From: Channallabes apus | Taxonomy: Eukaryota; Chordata; Actinopteri; Siluriformes; Clariidae | Reading direction: 5' to 3' | Assembly: GCA_030522415.1 (NCBI GenBank) | Contig: CM060131.1 | Coordinates: 248,001 to 312,000 of the forward strand | DNA length: 64,000 nt | Shown: in pieces, positions 23,184-34,581 of the stretch | Layout of the letters: every line of letters begins with the position of its first letter | Numbering within the stretch: position 1 is the stretch's first letter | Program-made: the position numbers and the translations under genes | The notes under the pieces: model-generated | What the model was told of the DNA's origin: nothing | What the model saw: only the letters and a program-made list of their open reading frames with translations | Databases searched by the model: none

Positions 23184-23818
23184 ATTAAGGAAAAAGTGAG
23201 AAGCAAGAATCATGTGTGGAAAGATTAAGCATGCAAGGTCACAGGATGACTCTACTTCTTTTTCTTGTCTGCAATGCGATTTAGACAAATTAGAGCTGCT
23301 GTCAATACTGTATGAACATATATACAGGTTCTTTACAGTTGAAATTTAACTTGTAACTTATTAATAAAATTCGGATTCAGAAAAAAACGTTTATTGCTAG
23401 TGCTCTTTTACCATTTAATGCTTTAACACACACGACTCAGTTTGTTCAGAAATGGCATCTCACTGGCGAGCCTTTGTCTGAACACGCCGTTTTCACGAGG
23501 GGTGGGAGTAAGAAACACACATCTCGGTTTATTAATCCGCGCGCTCGGTTCGTTATTATTTTATTCATTTATTTATTTATTTACCATATGACCACTGGGG
23601 GGTTCCGTAGGTTCAGGTTTTTACACGAAAACGTTGTTTTGTGAATATCCACACTATTAAAAACTGAAATATTGCTAATTTTACGTCCTGAGATTAAGAT
23701 GAACATTAATTGGGAGTCATGAAAGCGAGAATCACATCCAAAACAGAAAAGTAAACTTACCTCGAACAAGACAAACTCCAGCTTCAGCCACGCCGTGTAG
23801 TACCTCCGTGATGATTCC
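23184..23818. repeat. R1 repeat, copy 2
   Basis: Longer partner of 1493-2083 with an additional AATTCGGATTCAG block and a TTTA-rich tract near 23565. The minus strand has a 91-codon frame (23856-23581) whose middle is also open in copy 1, and a donor-like GTAAGTTT just after TTCGAG (about 23762). It ends about 300 bp from a chd2 exon, inside the last intron. Confidence 0.65.
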
Positions 23819-24117
23819 CAACCGACTGATCCACAGCGCGGGCACAGCTTCTCCAAACACGCATGCGCGGTTTAATTTGGACACATTTTCGGCTTCAGTA
23901 GACACACAATACTTCAGACTGAAACACGACTGCCCCCTACAGGTAATGAAGGGCATGTTCACAGCTTCCGCACGAAGCCGCGGCAAGTCACGGGATCCCT
24001 TTTCTCGAAACGTGCGTTTTTAATGGCGACATCTGTACGTGTTTGAACACTACAGCTTAAAATTGAACTGTTAATATATTGTGGCTTTTTATCAGCAGTA
24101 AATAAAACGTTTCTTAC

Positions 24118-24364
24118 CTGTCATAATAGTCGCGGTGATCACGATGATCTCGATCATTGCTGTACTGATCATACACCCGTTTACGGGCTGAGCCTTGGTT
24201 CCGGAAGCCACTACTGCGGTACAGGTCTGTGTGTGCCCGCCGGTTGCTGTAGTGATGCTCCTTATACCGATGCTGATCATAAGAGTGATGCCGGTCACTT
24301 TGCCATGGTTGGTTACTGTTTCCCGGGTAAGTATATTTACGTTCCCTTTGCCAATCTCCCCGAT
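24118..24364 (-). CDS. chd2: chd2, penultimate coding exon
   Basis: Acceptor CCACAG at 24370-24365, donor GTAAGAAA after 24118. The frame starts with two bases completing a Tyr codon and gives [53 protein letters not shown] and HRDYYDR, closely matching the CHD2 C-terminal tail. It is rich in His, Arg, Tyr and Asp. The donor faces the 13.5-kb mobile-element intron, so correct joining to 10659 must skip many cryptic sites. Confidence 0.95.
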
Positions 24365-24659
24365 CTGTGGATAAAAACGTAATTCATGCCAGGGAACTGT
24401 AGGCAAAAGAATCCAATGTGGATAATAGTAATATAGTCACAATAAATATTAATACATGTTGCTGCTTTTATTTTCTGTAACTTGTATGAAAATTAACAAA
24501 TTTTACCCTTTCCTGGAGGAAAAAATATAATTACTTGAAAAATTTAACATGTCTTAAATGATTTAAAGCATTCTCAAATTCAATTTATCTGCTCTTCCAG
24601 GTATAATTAAATAAATCATTCAACTTTGCTACAAAACCCCCGTGTTCATTAGTTCTCAC

Positions 24660-24855
24660 AATCTTTAGAGAAGTGTCTCTTGTGCTGGTTGTAGAGCTCA
24701 CGGTGGTGTGAGTGGGATGGGGTTCCTGTTGGGAGATTTTGTGGTGGGTGTGGTTTGGATGAAGGCTGTGTGCCAGTGGAGTCCCAACTCGATCCAGAAG
24801 GTTCAGGACGAAATGGCTTCTTTCTGGCTGGGTCATCTTTCTTCTTGTGCTCTTT
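24660..24855 (-). CDS. chd2: chd2 coding exon
   Basis: Acceptor TTTCAG, donor GTGAGAAC. The product KEHKKKDDPARKKPFRPEPSG (read as two pieces), SSWDSTGTQPSSK, PSHSHHRELYNQHKRHFSKD matches the CHD2 segment before RGDWQRER. It is Pro/Ser/His rich. 196 bp, starting in phase 0 and leaving one base for the next exon. Confidence 0.93.
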
Positions 24856-25079
24856 CTGAAACAGACAGTATGCAGAAGAGGACAGGAAAAGGGAAACAAA
24901 TAGGGAAAAAAATTAATAAAATTATTTTTGTAAATAGATCATAAGGAATCTTATAGATATAGAATCTTATAGATATCTATAAAAAATAGATTTTATAGGA
25001 ATTAAGACTGTTTAGCGAGTTTTAACGTTACACGGATTGGTTGAGAATATTTGCCCAATTGGGTAAAAAGTAGTCCTAC

Positions 25080-25179
25080 CTCTTCCTCTTGAGAGCGTTT
25101 CTTTTGAGCCATTTTGTACAGCCTGTGCAGTTTCTTTGCTCCAAACTCAGTAAATTTGGACACAAAAATCCAGAGATTT
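25080..25179 (-). CDS. chd2: chd2 coding exon, end of the helical C-terminal domain
   Basis: Acceptor CTTTCAG, donor GTAGGACT. The product [33 protein letters not shown] is the second half of the conserved CHD1/CHD2 helical C-terminal domain (DUF4208), a folded bundle that follows the SANT-SLIDE DNA-binding region. Identity to vertebrate CHD2 is very high. Confidence 0.96.
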
Positions 25180-25586
25180 CTGAAAGGAGAAAAAAACTAA
25201 TTCAGAATAAAATTTTTCAAGAAACAATGTGTTCAACAAGCTAAATAAATAATCTGTCCACTCACTCAGCAATTAGCCTATACAAAATAAAATATAAAAA
25301 ACTATAATGACCTTGGTAGTAAGATTATTCAAGATGATAGCAAGTTCTAAATATGTGCGACCCTTAATCATAAACATGTCAATCCTTTTAGGATTAGTTT
25401 AAAAGTATTTTAAATAAGTTATATTATTCTAACTAATAAAATAAGTAATTTGCTGTATTTTGGTAATTTACTGACCTCATTGACCTGCACAAATGGAGTA
25501 AACATAAAAAAATTTATGCATCACTTAGATACACTGTGTATTATCTCACTGTTGATCCAAACAAAACAGTTAAATTTTGGTGAGAC

Positions 25587-25765
25587 CTGCGCCAGATTTT
25601 GATGTGTTCCGGGTCGCTGTGGGCTTTAAGGCACTCTGTGATTCGATCTCCAATCTTCAACAGGCAGGCACGTGTGTGCTGCAGCTGCTCCTGCACTGAC
25701 AGGCCTTCATCAGGTTTATCCAGTTGTTTAAGAGCCTTCTTCACTGGCCTCATTCGCTCTTTACA
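25587..25765 (-). CDS. chd2: chd2 coding exon, start of the helical C-terminal domain
   Basis: Acceptor GTTTAG, donor GTCTCACC. Encodes [60 protein letters not shown], the first half of the DUF4208 helical domain, which in CHD proteins binds DNA or nucleosomes. It is 179 bp, leaving two bases of an Arg codon completed by the 25179 exon. Confidence 0.96.
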
Positions 25766-25890
25766 CTAAACACAGGTTACCCAAGTGGAAATGAATTAAA
25801 ATGTATAAAAAATTTGACATAAATTAAGCTATATTTTCAGTTCTCTTCTATACAGTTTTTTTAAACCAAAACCAGGATTGATTTTATATA

Positions 25891-27526
25891 CAGTGGTGTG
25901 AAAAACTATTTGCCCCCTTCCTGATTTCTTATTCTTTTGCATGTTTGTCACACTTAAATGTTTCTGCTCATCAAAAACCGATAACATAGATAACATAAAT
26001 TGTAAAAAACATAAATAAAAAAAGATAACATAATTGAACACAAAATGCAGTTTTTAAATGAAGGTTTACGTTATTAAGGGAGAAATAAAACTCCAAATCT
26101 ACATGGCCTTGTGTGAAAAAGTGATTGCCCACCTTGTTAAAAAATAACTTAACTGTGGTTTATCACACCTGAGTTCAATTTCTGTAGTCACCCCCAGGCC
26201 TGATTACTGCCACACCTGTTTCAATCAAGAAATCACTTAAATAGGAGCTACCTGACACAGAGAAGTAGACCAAAAGCACCCCAAAAGCTAGACATCATGC
26301 CAAGATCCAAAGAAATTCAGGAACAAATGAGAACAAAAGTAATTGAGATCTATCAGTCTGGTAAAGGTTATAAAGCCATTTCTAAAGCTTTGGGACTCCA
26401 GCGAACCACAGTGAGAGCCATTATCCACAAATGGCAAAAACATGGAACAGTGGTGAACCTTCCCAGGAGTGGCCGGCCGACCAAAATTACCCCAAGAGCG
26501 CAGAGACAACTCATCCGAGAGGCCACAAAAGACCCCAGGACAACATCTAAAGAACTGCAGGCCTCACTTATCTCAATTAAGGTCAGTGTTCACGACTCCA
26601 CCATAAGAAAGAGACTGGGCAAAAACGGCCTGCATGGCAGATTTCCAACTTTTAAGCAAAAAGAACATTAAGGCTCGTCTCAATTTTGCTAAAAAACATC
26701 TCAATGATTGCCAAGACTTTTGGGAAAATACCTTGTGGACCGACGAGACAAAAGTTGAACTTTTTGGAAGGTGCGTGTCCCGTTACATCTGGCGTAAAAG
26801 TAACACAGCATTTCAGAAAAAGAACATCATACCAACAGTAAAATATGGTGGTGGTAGTGTGATGGTCTGGGGTTGTTTTGCTGCTTCAGGACCTGGAAGG
26901 CTTGCTGTGATAGATGGAACCATGAATTCTACTGTCTACCAAAAAATCCTGAAGGAGAATGTCCGGCCATCTGTTCGTCAACTCAAGCTGAAGCGATCTT
27001 GGGTGCTGCAGCAGGACAATGACCCAAAACACACCAGCAAATCCACCTCTGAATGGCTGAAGAAAAACTAAATGAAGACTTTGGAGTGGCCTAGTCAAAG
27101 TCCTGACCTGAACCCTATTGAGATGTTGTGGCATGACCTTAAAAAGGCGGTTCATGCTAGAAAACCCTCAAATAAAGCTGAATTACAACAATTCTGCAAA
27201 GATGAGTGGGCCAAAATTCCTCCAGAGCGCTGTAAAAGACTCGTTGCAAGTTATCGCAAACGCTTGATTGCAGTTATTGCTGCTAAGGGTGGCCCAACCA
27301 GTTATTAGGTTCAGGGGGCAATTACTTTTTCACACAGGGCCATGTAGGTTTGGATTTTTTTTCTCCCTAAATAATAAAACCCCTCATTTAAAAACTGCAT
27401 TTTGTGTTTACTTGTGTTATCTTTGACTAATAGTTAAATGTGTTTGATGATCAGAAACATTTTGTGTGACAAACATGCAAAAGAATAAGAAATCAGGAGG
27501 GGGGCAAATAGTTTTTCACACCACTG
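25891..27526 (+). mobile_element. Tc1 DD34E element, copy B
   Basis: A 1636-bp copy of the element at 4816, flanked by TA (25889-25890 and 27527-27528), in the 4.3-kb chd2 intron and opposite to chd2. Its 5' inverted repeat has a small local duplication near 25980-26030 (ATAACATA repeated). Confidence 0.95.
26297..27308 (+). pseudogene. Tc1 DD34E transposase, copy B, broken
   Basis: Same protein as copy A: DNA-binding domain from MPRSKEIQEQ, catalytic LWTDETKVEL, QQDNDPKHTS and [11 protein letters not shown] all present. Two lesions differ from those of copy A: an 11-bp deletion near 26649 removes the bases coding RRKP and shifts frame, and AAA to TAA at 27069-27071 stops it between the second Asp and the Glu. 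Confidence 0.93.
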
Positions 27527-27528
27527 TA

Positions 27529-28501
27529 TATATACATACACATATATATATAAACCAAATTAGAAAATAAAATTGAAAACAATGTACTATAAATATAGAT
27601 TTATAGGCATAAAAATAATCAAAAGGACAGAGATAGCGAAAATCTCTTTCCACACATAAATCGTGCTATGAAGATGATATAAGTCCCAAATACTGCAGTT
27701 TCCCTGGGTTTTGGTAATTCATACAGAACCCACAAATTATGCGATGTGTACCATAAGCATTGGAAATACTGCATATATTCCACTGCTTTAAAACCAACAA
27801 GGTACTTTCAATTATGCTTTAGCCAGCTGTATACATATGCAGATGCAGCACACTGCTCACTCTCTCTTCAATTCACTGCCATTTCACATGCAGGGGTCAC
27901 TCTCTCCTCAATTGAGTGCTGTGTGACTTAAATGAGCCACTTAAATGATGAACAAAAGCTGCCTTTAAGTCCTATCTTTCATGCTAGAGTGAGCACGGTG
28001 CTCATGGAAACATCTGAAATATCTGATTGCAATCCAAAAATAAAATCCTTTCCCTACCGGCTCTTTTTGATGCACTACAACTTCGGCACAAATTAAGTGA
28101 AGACTTCAAGTTTTCTGAAGTCATTCTTACATCAAAATCAAGGTGGCCATAAGTACATTACAATAGGTCTTGGTCATTATAAATTTTCGTGCTCTGTACA
28201 CTGACCAAGAATTTTGCCACTCTGGATGCGAGTGCAAAGTAAGCAATCAGCATCAAATTCTATACGCTTCATCCCATGCAAAAATGCACTCCAAAGTTCA
28301 GCGGAGACTCAGATCTCAATACATCGTAACTTTAAATGTTACAAGCTCAGTTTACTGTAGCTCAGTGGCACTGCAGAAGCTTCAAATGAGTCTCAGTTGA
28401 TACACAAGCATTTTATTTTAACTTAAAATGCACTTGAAAAAAATCCAAATCCAAACTATTCCTTTACATGCAGTATCTATATATGGAGTCTACACTATAT
28501 A
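27529..28501. other. Intronic, nothing recognised
   Basis: About 970 bp between two Tc1 elements. No exon-like frame with CHD2 similarity and no terminal repeats seen. Confidence 0.5.
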
Positions 28502-29864
28502 TAGTTGAAACCAGATATTTACATCCACTTTTTTTTTTTTTTTACTGTCAAACATTAAATCAGAGTAAACTTTTTCTGTTTTAGATGAATAAATATTAGC
28601 ATATGGTTTGCATTTGTTAAATGTCAGAATAGAGCGAGGGAGAATTTTATGGACTTACTTTCAACAGTCAAAAATGTATATACACTTCCTTAATATTTGG
28701 TAGAACTGTTTCACTTGGGATGAACGTTTCAGGTATCCTTCCACAAGCTTCTTACAATACTTTGCTGGAATTTTGGCCAACTCCTTTTGACAGAACTGGT
28801 AAAACAGGCTCAGGTTTGTAGGCCTTCTTGCTTGCACTTGCTTTTTGAGTGCCGCGCCCACAATTTTTCTATGGGATTGAGCTCAGGGTTTTGTGATGGC
28901 CACACCAATACCGTGACTTTGTTGTCCTTAAGCCACTTTGTAGCTAATTTGGAGGTATGCTTGGGATCATTGTGCATTTGGAAGACCCAAGCTTTAACTT
29001 CCTGGCTAATATCTTCAGATGTTGCTTCAATATATCCACATAATTTTCTTTTCTCATGATGCTATCTATTTTGTGGAGTGCACCAGTCCCTTCTGTAGCA
29101 AAGCAGCTATATTACCAGCCCCATACTTCACAGTTGGGATGGTGTTCTGTGGCGTCAAAGCTTCGCCCTTTTTCCTCCTTGTTTATCATTATGGCCGAAC
29201 AGTAAAATTTTTGTCCAGAAATTAAGATTTTTGTCCCCATGTGCAGTTGCTGTAGTCTGGCTTTTTTATGGTGGTTTTGAAGTAATGGCTTTCTCCTCCC
29301 AGAGTAACTTTCAGCTCATGATGGTACAGGACTCATTTTTACTATGGATAATGCCACTGTTATACTAATTTCAGCCAGCACCTTCACAAGGTCGTTTGTT
29401 ACCCTGGGGTTGATTTGCACATTTCGCACCAAAAAACTTTCCTTTCTGGGACTCAGAATTCGTCTCCTTCCTGAGCGGTATGATGGTTGAACATTCCCAT
29501 GTTTTTTATACTTGTGTATTATTGTCTGAACGGATGCGGAACATTCAAGCATCTGGAAATTGCACCTAAAGATGAGCCACACTCGTAGGTCCACAATTCT
29601 TTGTGCTTTTATATGCATTCACAGGTGTGCCACCAATTAACTCAAATGGAATCAATTAACTTATCAGAAGCATCTTAAGCTCAGAATGGAATAATCTGAG
29701 GTTTTACTTAATGTATGTAAACTTCTAACTTTGATGAATGTGATTAAAAAAAATACATAAAAATTCAATATTTATTGATCTAAAATTTACTCTGATTTAA
29801 TGTCTGATATTAAAGAAAATCTTTGAGTTTGTGGTTTTTACATGTAAATATCTTGTTTCAACTG
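28502..29864 (-). mobile_element. Old Tc1 element of a different subfamily
   Basis: Ends TAGTTGAAACCAGATATTTAC and TATCTTGTTTCAACTG, flanked by TA (28500-28501 and 29865-29866), with an inner repeat ACATTAAATCAGAGTAAAC near both ends. The minus-strand transposase is decayed: SVQTIIHKYKKHGNVQPSYR, SGRRRILSPRKESFLVRNV (about 29530-29430) and LFYQFCQKELAKIPAKYCKK (about 28790). Many stops; non-functional. Confidence 0.85.
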
Positions 29865-30040
29865 TATCAGTGAACCCACTAAAAACAATCCCTGATTCTG
29901 CCCTGACGTCTTTCATCCAGAACCACAAGATGCAATAATGATGCAAAATTCCCACAATGAACTGGGAATTTTGTGGGGGAAAGAAAGAGACATATAGACA
30001 CACACACAGACACACAAAAAGTGACACACTAAAGACTCAC

Positions 30041-30157
30041 AATACTGAACGTTTCCTGGTCTAGTTCATCATCCTCCTCCCCAATAGGAACTGGCTCACT
30101 GCCTGCTGTAATGTGCACTGGTCCCTGAGCTTTCTTGCTTTTCCCTCCTGATTTTGT
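30041..30157 (-). CDS. chd2: chd2 coding exon
   Basis: Acceptor TTTTACAG, donor GTGAGTCT. Encodes [39 protein letters not shown]. The block [16 protein letters not shown] followed by an acidic stretch and LDQETFSI is a CHD2/CHD1 hallmark just before the helical domain. 117 bp, phase 0 on both sides. Confidence 0.96.
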
Positions 30158-30327
30158 CTGTAAAAGAAATCCCCAAATACATCCTTTCAGAACACACTGG
30201 CAAGATTGACACCGCTCTGAATAGCAGTGTGATCTGCTCTACAAAACCATGTCTCTTTAAACAATAAGTTGATTTAACATTCACAAATAAAGGAAACATT
30301 CCTAAGGTGAAATATAACACCAACAAC

Positions 30328-30465
30328 CTTGTCTTTTTTGAGCTTTGCCCGTTTTTTGTCTTTCTCCCCTTCCTTGTCTTTCTTCACAGTACCCTGTTTT
30401 TCTTTGTTCTCTTTGTTGTCCTTCTTCTGTTTTTTCTTTGCAGGTGATTTTTCAGATTTGTCATC
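30328..30465 (-). CDS. chd2: chd2 coding exon, lysine-rich linker
   Basis: Acceptor TTCCAG, donor GTTGTTGG. Encodes DDKSEKSPAKKKQKKDNKEN, KEKQGTVKKDKEGEKDKKR, AKLKKDK. This charged linker matches the corresponding CHD2 segment (EKSPMKKKQKK in human, from memory). 138 bp, phase 0. The donor is weaker than its neighbours. Confidence 0.9.
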
Positions 30466-30610
30466 CTGGAACACATGCAAAACCAATTGAAAAAGCTTAA
30501 TAAAAATGTTAAGACCAGTAAACACAATTAACAGCTACTGCAAAATGGGCATTGCACACTCCATTGTTTCATGTGCATTTCCGTTATGCTGCCTGCATAG
30601 GGGAACATAC

Positions 30611-30727
30611 CTTGACTTCACCTTCCTCTGAAGTGTGTTCAGAGAGATGAGGAGATGAGATTTCACTGGCCAGTTCAGTTCGTGTCTTGTCTTTTTTTAC
30701 TCGAGGTTTTCTCTTCTTTACCTGGGA
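30611..30727 (-). CDS. chd2: chd2 coding exon, most upstream one in the window
   Basis: Acceptor TATTTTCAG, donor GTATGTTC. Encodes SQVKKRKPRVKKDKTRTEL, ASEISSPHLSEHTSEEGEVK; the last block SEEGEVK joins DDKSEKSP of the next exon as in CHD2. 117 bp, phase 0. The ATPase, chromodomain and SANT-SLIDE exons must lie beyond 64000, so the intron upstream is at least 33 kb. Confidence 0.9.
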
Positions 30728-30905
30728 CTGAAAATAAGAAAAACACTATTGCATCATGCAAACTAAATGATGGGTTTGAGAGTTCCTTAAGAGTAGCTAT
30801 TAAACAATGATCATTAATACTATTTACTCCAATACAGCAATTCATGTGCTTACACAGATGTGATTATTATAAAATTGCAGTCTGTTCTAACATTTCTAGT
30901 ATTAA

Positions 30906-31150
30906 CACTAGAAGCGCCGCAGCAGTCACCTACTTTTAACGCGGCTCACCGGTCATTTGACCGCCTATTGTTTTGAATGGGAAGCTGTCGCTGACACACA
31001 ATGATCGCTAGATGGCGCTTTCACCCAAAGCAAATAGTTTATCTCCAAGATAAACTCTCACTTGGGCAATGCGCCATTCATTCCCGCATTGATAATCAGC
31101 TGTATTTTTTTTTTATATTCAACTGAAATTCAACTCTCTAAGGGGAGTCA
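30906..31150 (+). mobile_element. piggyBac-type element, left end with TTAA
   Basis: TTAA at 30902-30905 is followed by CACTAGAAGCGCCG, a piggyBac-type terminus. An internal CCGGTCATTTGAC motif lies near 30950. The matching inverted terminus (CACTAGTAGTGCCG when complemented) and the same inner motif lie at 56517, also followed by TTAA. No transposase remains. The right border of this left piece is uncertain because the next nested element begins near 31158. Confidence 0.8.
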
Positions 31151-31157
31151 CTAAGTA

Positions 31158-32030
31158 TCTACTTTATTTTATAACTTGTTGAGAAAGTTCATTAGTTCGT
31201 TCATTCTATTTGAAGCTTCTGAACATCTCGGATGTTTTTTTTTTTTTAGTGCGACAGTGCTTTAGATGGGGTAGGAGCAGCGATTTAGTTCTGAACTCGC
31301 TTCCGTGAAATTATCGCTAAAACAATGTAATGACCCCTCCTGAGGATATAAAGCTTTATTATTGGGTTTGAATAAATCAGATCTACCACAGCAAATAATA
31401 AACTATGCTATGTCATAACCGAAGCAAACACCACGATTATGCCTCGTTTCGTTCGGTCTTGCTAGGCAACTGACCACGCACCTAATCGGGAATGTGGAAG
31501 TGATTTGTGGCCACTCAATGAGAACTAAACCAAAGATTTCGGTAACCACATGGGGTGTAACATCTGCATAGTGGCACTAAACAGCTGAACAACTTCACTT
31601 TTCTGTTATGGTAACATAAGCACCTCGGATACCGGTCGCTGCTGCTGTGGAAATATTACGCTACAGATAATAAATATAGAATATTTATTGAAACAAACTA
31701 ATAACATTATAAAATATATAACGTATTGAAACGTTTATAACTTATAAATTAATTTACAAGATGTACAGAGATGTATTTATTTTATTTTACAGATAAGCCT
31801 ATATAATACTAAGGGTTTCTAAATTAAGTTATAATGTAAATTATTGTGTCCTATTTGTATAATGTCCTCGATAATGATTATAATAAACATATAAAATAAT
31901 TTATGAGTTAAATTTTTTCACGCTCCAGCGATATGTAATGACATAATTTTTCATTCCCTTTTCCGCTAAAGTGAAGATCCGTTGTTCACTAGTTCCCTAC
32001 AGCGCTACAGTTCGCTACTCTGTGTAGTTT
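31158..32030. repeat. Inverted-repeat element X, left arm
   Basis: About 870 bp that match, as reverse complement, 50841-52888 once the hAT there is removed; identity is roughly 90% by eye. Matching blocks include GCTCCAGCGATATGTAAT, TCCGCTAAAGTGAAGATCCG, ATCTGCATAGTGGCACTAAA and CGCTTCCGTGAAATTATC. No coding frame. The arms face each other across the LTR retrotransposon. Confidence 0.9.
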
Positions 32031-32366
32031 GAGTTTGTGTATGTATGTGCGCACATCTCATAGGTGTGTGTGTGTGTAAAAATAAAAAAAAATAAAATTG
32101 TTTGAATAAAAAAAAAAAACTAAAAAAAAAAACTCAGTACCTTTTACTGTGAGTAAATTTTTAATGAGCTACTTTTTACTTGAGTAGATTTTTATAAGGG
32201 TAACTTTACTTGTACTTCAGTAAAAGTTCACTAAAGTAACAGTATTTTTACATAAGTACAAAATTTTATTACTCTTTCCACCTGCGCGCACATACACATC
32301 AATCTCTCCGTGCACACACACACCTATGAGATTGCGCGCACATATACACAAACTCTCCGTACACAC
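32031..32366. repeat. Minisatellite loop of element X, left, with hAT fragment
   Basis: Units resembling CACATACACAAACTCTCCGT and CACACACCTATGAGAT occur in both orientations here and again at 50715-50840. At about 32078-32283 lies a fragment of the hAT found at 51478 (CTTTTACTGTGAGTAAATTT, TTATTACTCTTTCCACCT). This central tract appears to be where the LTR retrotransposon entered. Confidence 0.7.
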
Positions 32367-32637
32367 CGAGGCATACGGGGGTCTTTTTGGGCTTTGATTT
32401 TGGGGTGATATTTGGTTGGAGTTTGGGTACTTTTAGCACTTTTTACACTGCACCATCAGGACATTACAATGTTGCATGCAGGCGCTTTGCGCTACACACT
32501 GACTCTGATGTACTCAGGAATAGTATTATGTTTCGTTGTTTCTTTTCTTTTCAGTGAATTATGTTTAAATTGAATGAAGCCTTTTGTTTCCGTGCGTCCC
32601 TCTTTTGTTGCTTCCCTTTGAGCCACGGGATGTAACA
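32367..32637 (+). repeat. Gmr1-like element, 5' LTR, 5'-truncated
   Basis: Matches the 3' LTR from GAGGCATACGGGGGTC to GATGTAACA. The first 118 bp or so of the LTR, present at 48099-48216, are missing here. It is followed by AATTGGAGGCTTGTCC, a plausible tRNA primer-binding site. No target duplication matches the 3' side. Confidence 0.75.
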
Positions 32638-33037
32638 AATTGGAGGCTTGTCCTCGTTTAATTTAGGATAAGAAATTAAATTTTTGGTTAATTGGGTTTA
32701 GGGATGCATGTGAAGTGGTTTGAATCAGACTCGAGTTTCCCTGTTAGGAGTAGCGGCATGTTTCTTTTGAGACGTGTCGTGTTTATTTTTTTTGCGTAGT
32801 GTTGCGGTGAACGTGGGTAGTAGTATTAATCTCTGGGGCACATCCGTAGTGTTGAGAACGTCGCTGGTGGTACCGGTTGCGTTTTCACCCAACGAGCTAT
32901 AGTGCATAAATATCCCCCACAAGAAATCACATGAAGAATAGGGCTGAGGTAGTTCGAATAATGAATAGGTAAGTTAGAGGGATCTCTCGTTATTTGATTG
33001 CACAGTGTAAATTTAAATTGTTTTTTGGGGAATTTTC

Positions 33038-34085
33038 ATGGACGATTTTGATTTGTTTATTACTTTGCCTTCTCATGAAATTTTAGAAATAGAGTATGTT
33101 CTAAGGAACAATTGTTAAAAATAGCAGATTATAATAAAATAGGTATTAAGGATAAAAGATTTGGTAGAGAAAACGTGAAAATTATTTTGAGAACTGAGTT
33201 GATTGGAAAAGGCTTGTTAAAGTCCAATATGGAGGAGTCAATAGCAGGTGCATCTAATTTACTAACAAATTTGTTTTTCGAACAGCAAAAAGAGCTACTA
33301 CTCCTGCAGATGCAACGCTCGGAGGGTAATAAGTTGGAGATGGAAAAAGCGAGACTTGAGATGGAAACCCTCAAATTAAAACTGGGGAAAGAGGGTAGGC
33401 TGTCTAGCTCTAGTTCCGAAGTTTAATGAGCAAGACCCTGAAACATTTTTTAACTTGTTCGAACGTAATGATGAAATTATGAACTGGTCAAATGATGATT
33501 GCATAGCTTTGCTTCAGTGTGTTTTAACAGGGAAAGCACAAGTTGTTTTCACTTCAATGTCGATTGATGATTGTAGAGATTATAATAAAGTCAAATATGT
33601 AATCTTAAAAGCTTATGAGTGCTTACCGGAACGTACAGACAGCGTTTTCGTTTGCAGAGAAAAGGATACATTCAGACACATTTAGAATTTGTCAGAGATT
33701 TGAGGAGAAACTTTAATCGGTGGTGCACAGCATTAGACAATAAAACATTTGAAGATTTAAGTCACTTGATGGTTTTAGAACAATTTAAAAACTCACTTCA
33801 GAGTCGTGTTGCTACCTATATCAATGAGCACAATGTTGAAACTCCTGAGGTATGCGAGGTAGGTAATGTTAGAAGACGATTTTGTATTGACGCATAAATC
33901 TGCTTTTGTTGATGTACCTGTTCGTGATGTTCAGTCTGCTTCATTTGTAAAAACTCTGCTTCATTTAAAAGTGAGCGGGTTTTCACAGGGAAATTTGATC
34001 CGAGTAAGGTATGCAATTACTGTCGGAAAAAGGGGCATTGGAAGTTGGACTGTCTAGTACTTACAGTAAGTGGACAACCAGAATG
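33038..34085 (+). pseudogene. Gmr1-like gag, broken
   Basis: Begins MDDFDLFITLPSHEILEIE, with a stop and frame change at 33116, then KIADYNKIGIKDKRFGREN, a coiled, Glu/Lys-rich stretch (about 33290-33400), and the capsid part (MNWSNDDCIALLQCVLTGKA, then YRQRFRLQRK in another frame). It ends with one zinc knuckle, CNYCRKKGHWKLDC (34012-34053), a CCHC nucleic-acid binding motif. At least three frame changes. The sequence breaks off at about 34087, where about 10.6 kb of other DNA intervenes before pol. Confidence 0.85.
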
Positions 34086-34087
34086 CT

Positions 34088-34581
34088 TATTACCGCTGTG
34101 GGAAAATGGCAGCTGCCAAAATAGATCAGTTGCATTTTAAAGTCATTCATGAAATGACCGCCAGGTGGCGCAAAGTGACATTTTTCACTCTACGCAGTTT
34201 TAAATAGAATTAAGTCATAAAAAACATCTTAACAATATGTTGTATCGAAGAAATACGACAGTGATTGTAATTTTCACATCTGAGAACTTTATACAACAAA
34301 AATGAAAAATCCGAACCAGAGATATTTATTGTATAATAATGAGTAAAAAAAACAAACAGTTAAATGTTGTTTGGACAGAATATCAAGTTCACTAGCTGAT
34401 AATTTTATTTGTACGAAGAATGAACTGTTATACATCTCTGTACCTGTTTATTGTTATTTTAAAAATTAAATAAAAAAAATACATCAAACTTTAAATATAG
34501 AAATACCTGGTAAAATAGCCTTTCAGAATAAAACATCACAATAACTCAAAAAAGATGCACTAAAAATGTTGTGTTGCACGT
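34088..34581. other. Unassigned segment, possible DNA-transposon left end
   Basis: Begins TTATTACCGCTGTGGG at the gag break. The far side of the interruption has CCACTCAGCGGTAAAAG (about 44705-44721), whose complement starts TTTTACCGCTGAGTGG. The shared TTACCGCTG could be a short terminal inverted repeat of a DNA element that carried or received the gypsy and other insertions. No target duplication seen. Confidence 0.35.

Noticed and set aside
10377..30727. CHD1 rather than CHD2
   Set aside because: The C-terminal SPLER...NWNRKT ending, the SEEGEVK and [16 protein letters not shown] blocks and the RGDWQRER segment fit CHD2; CHD1 ends differently.
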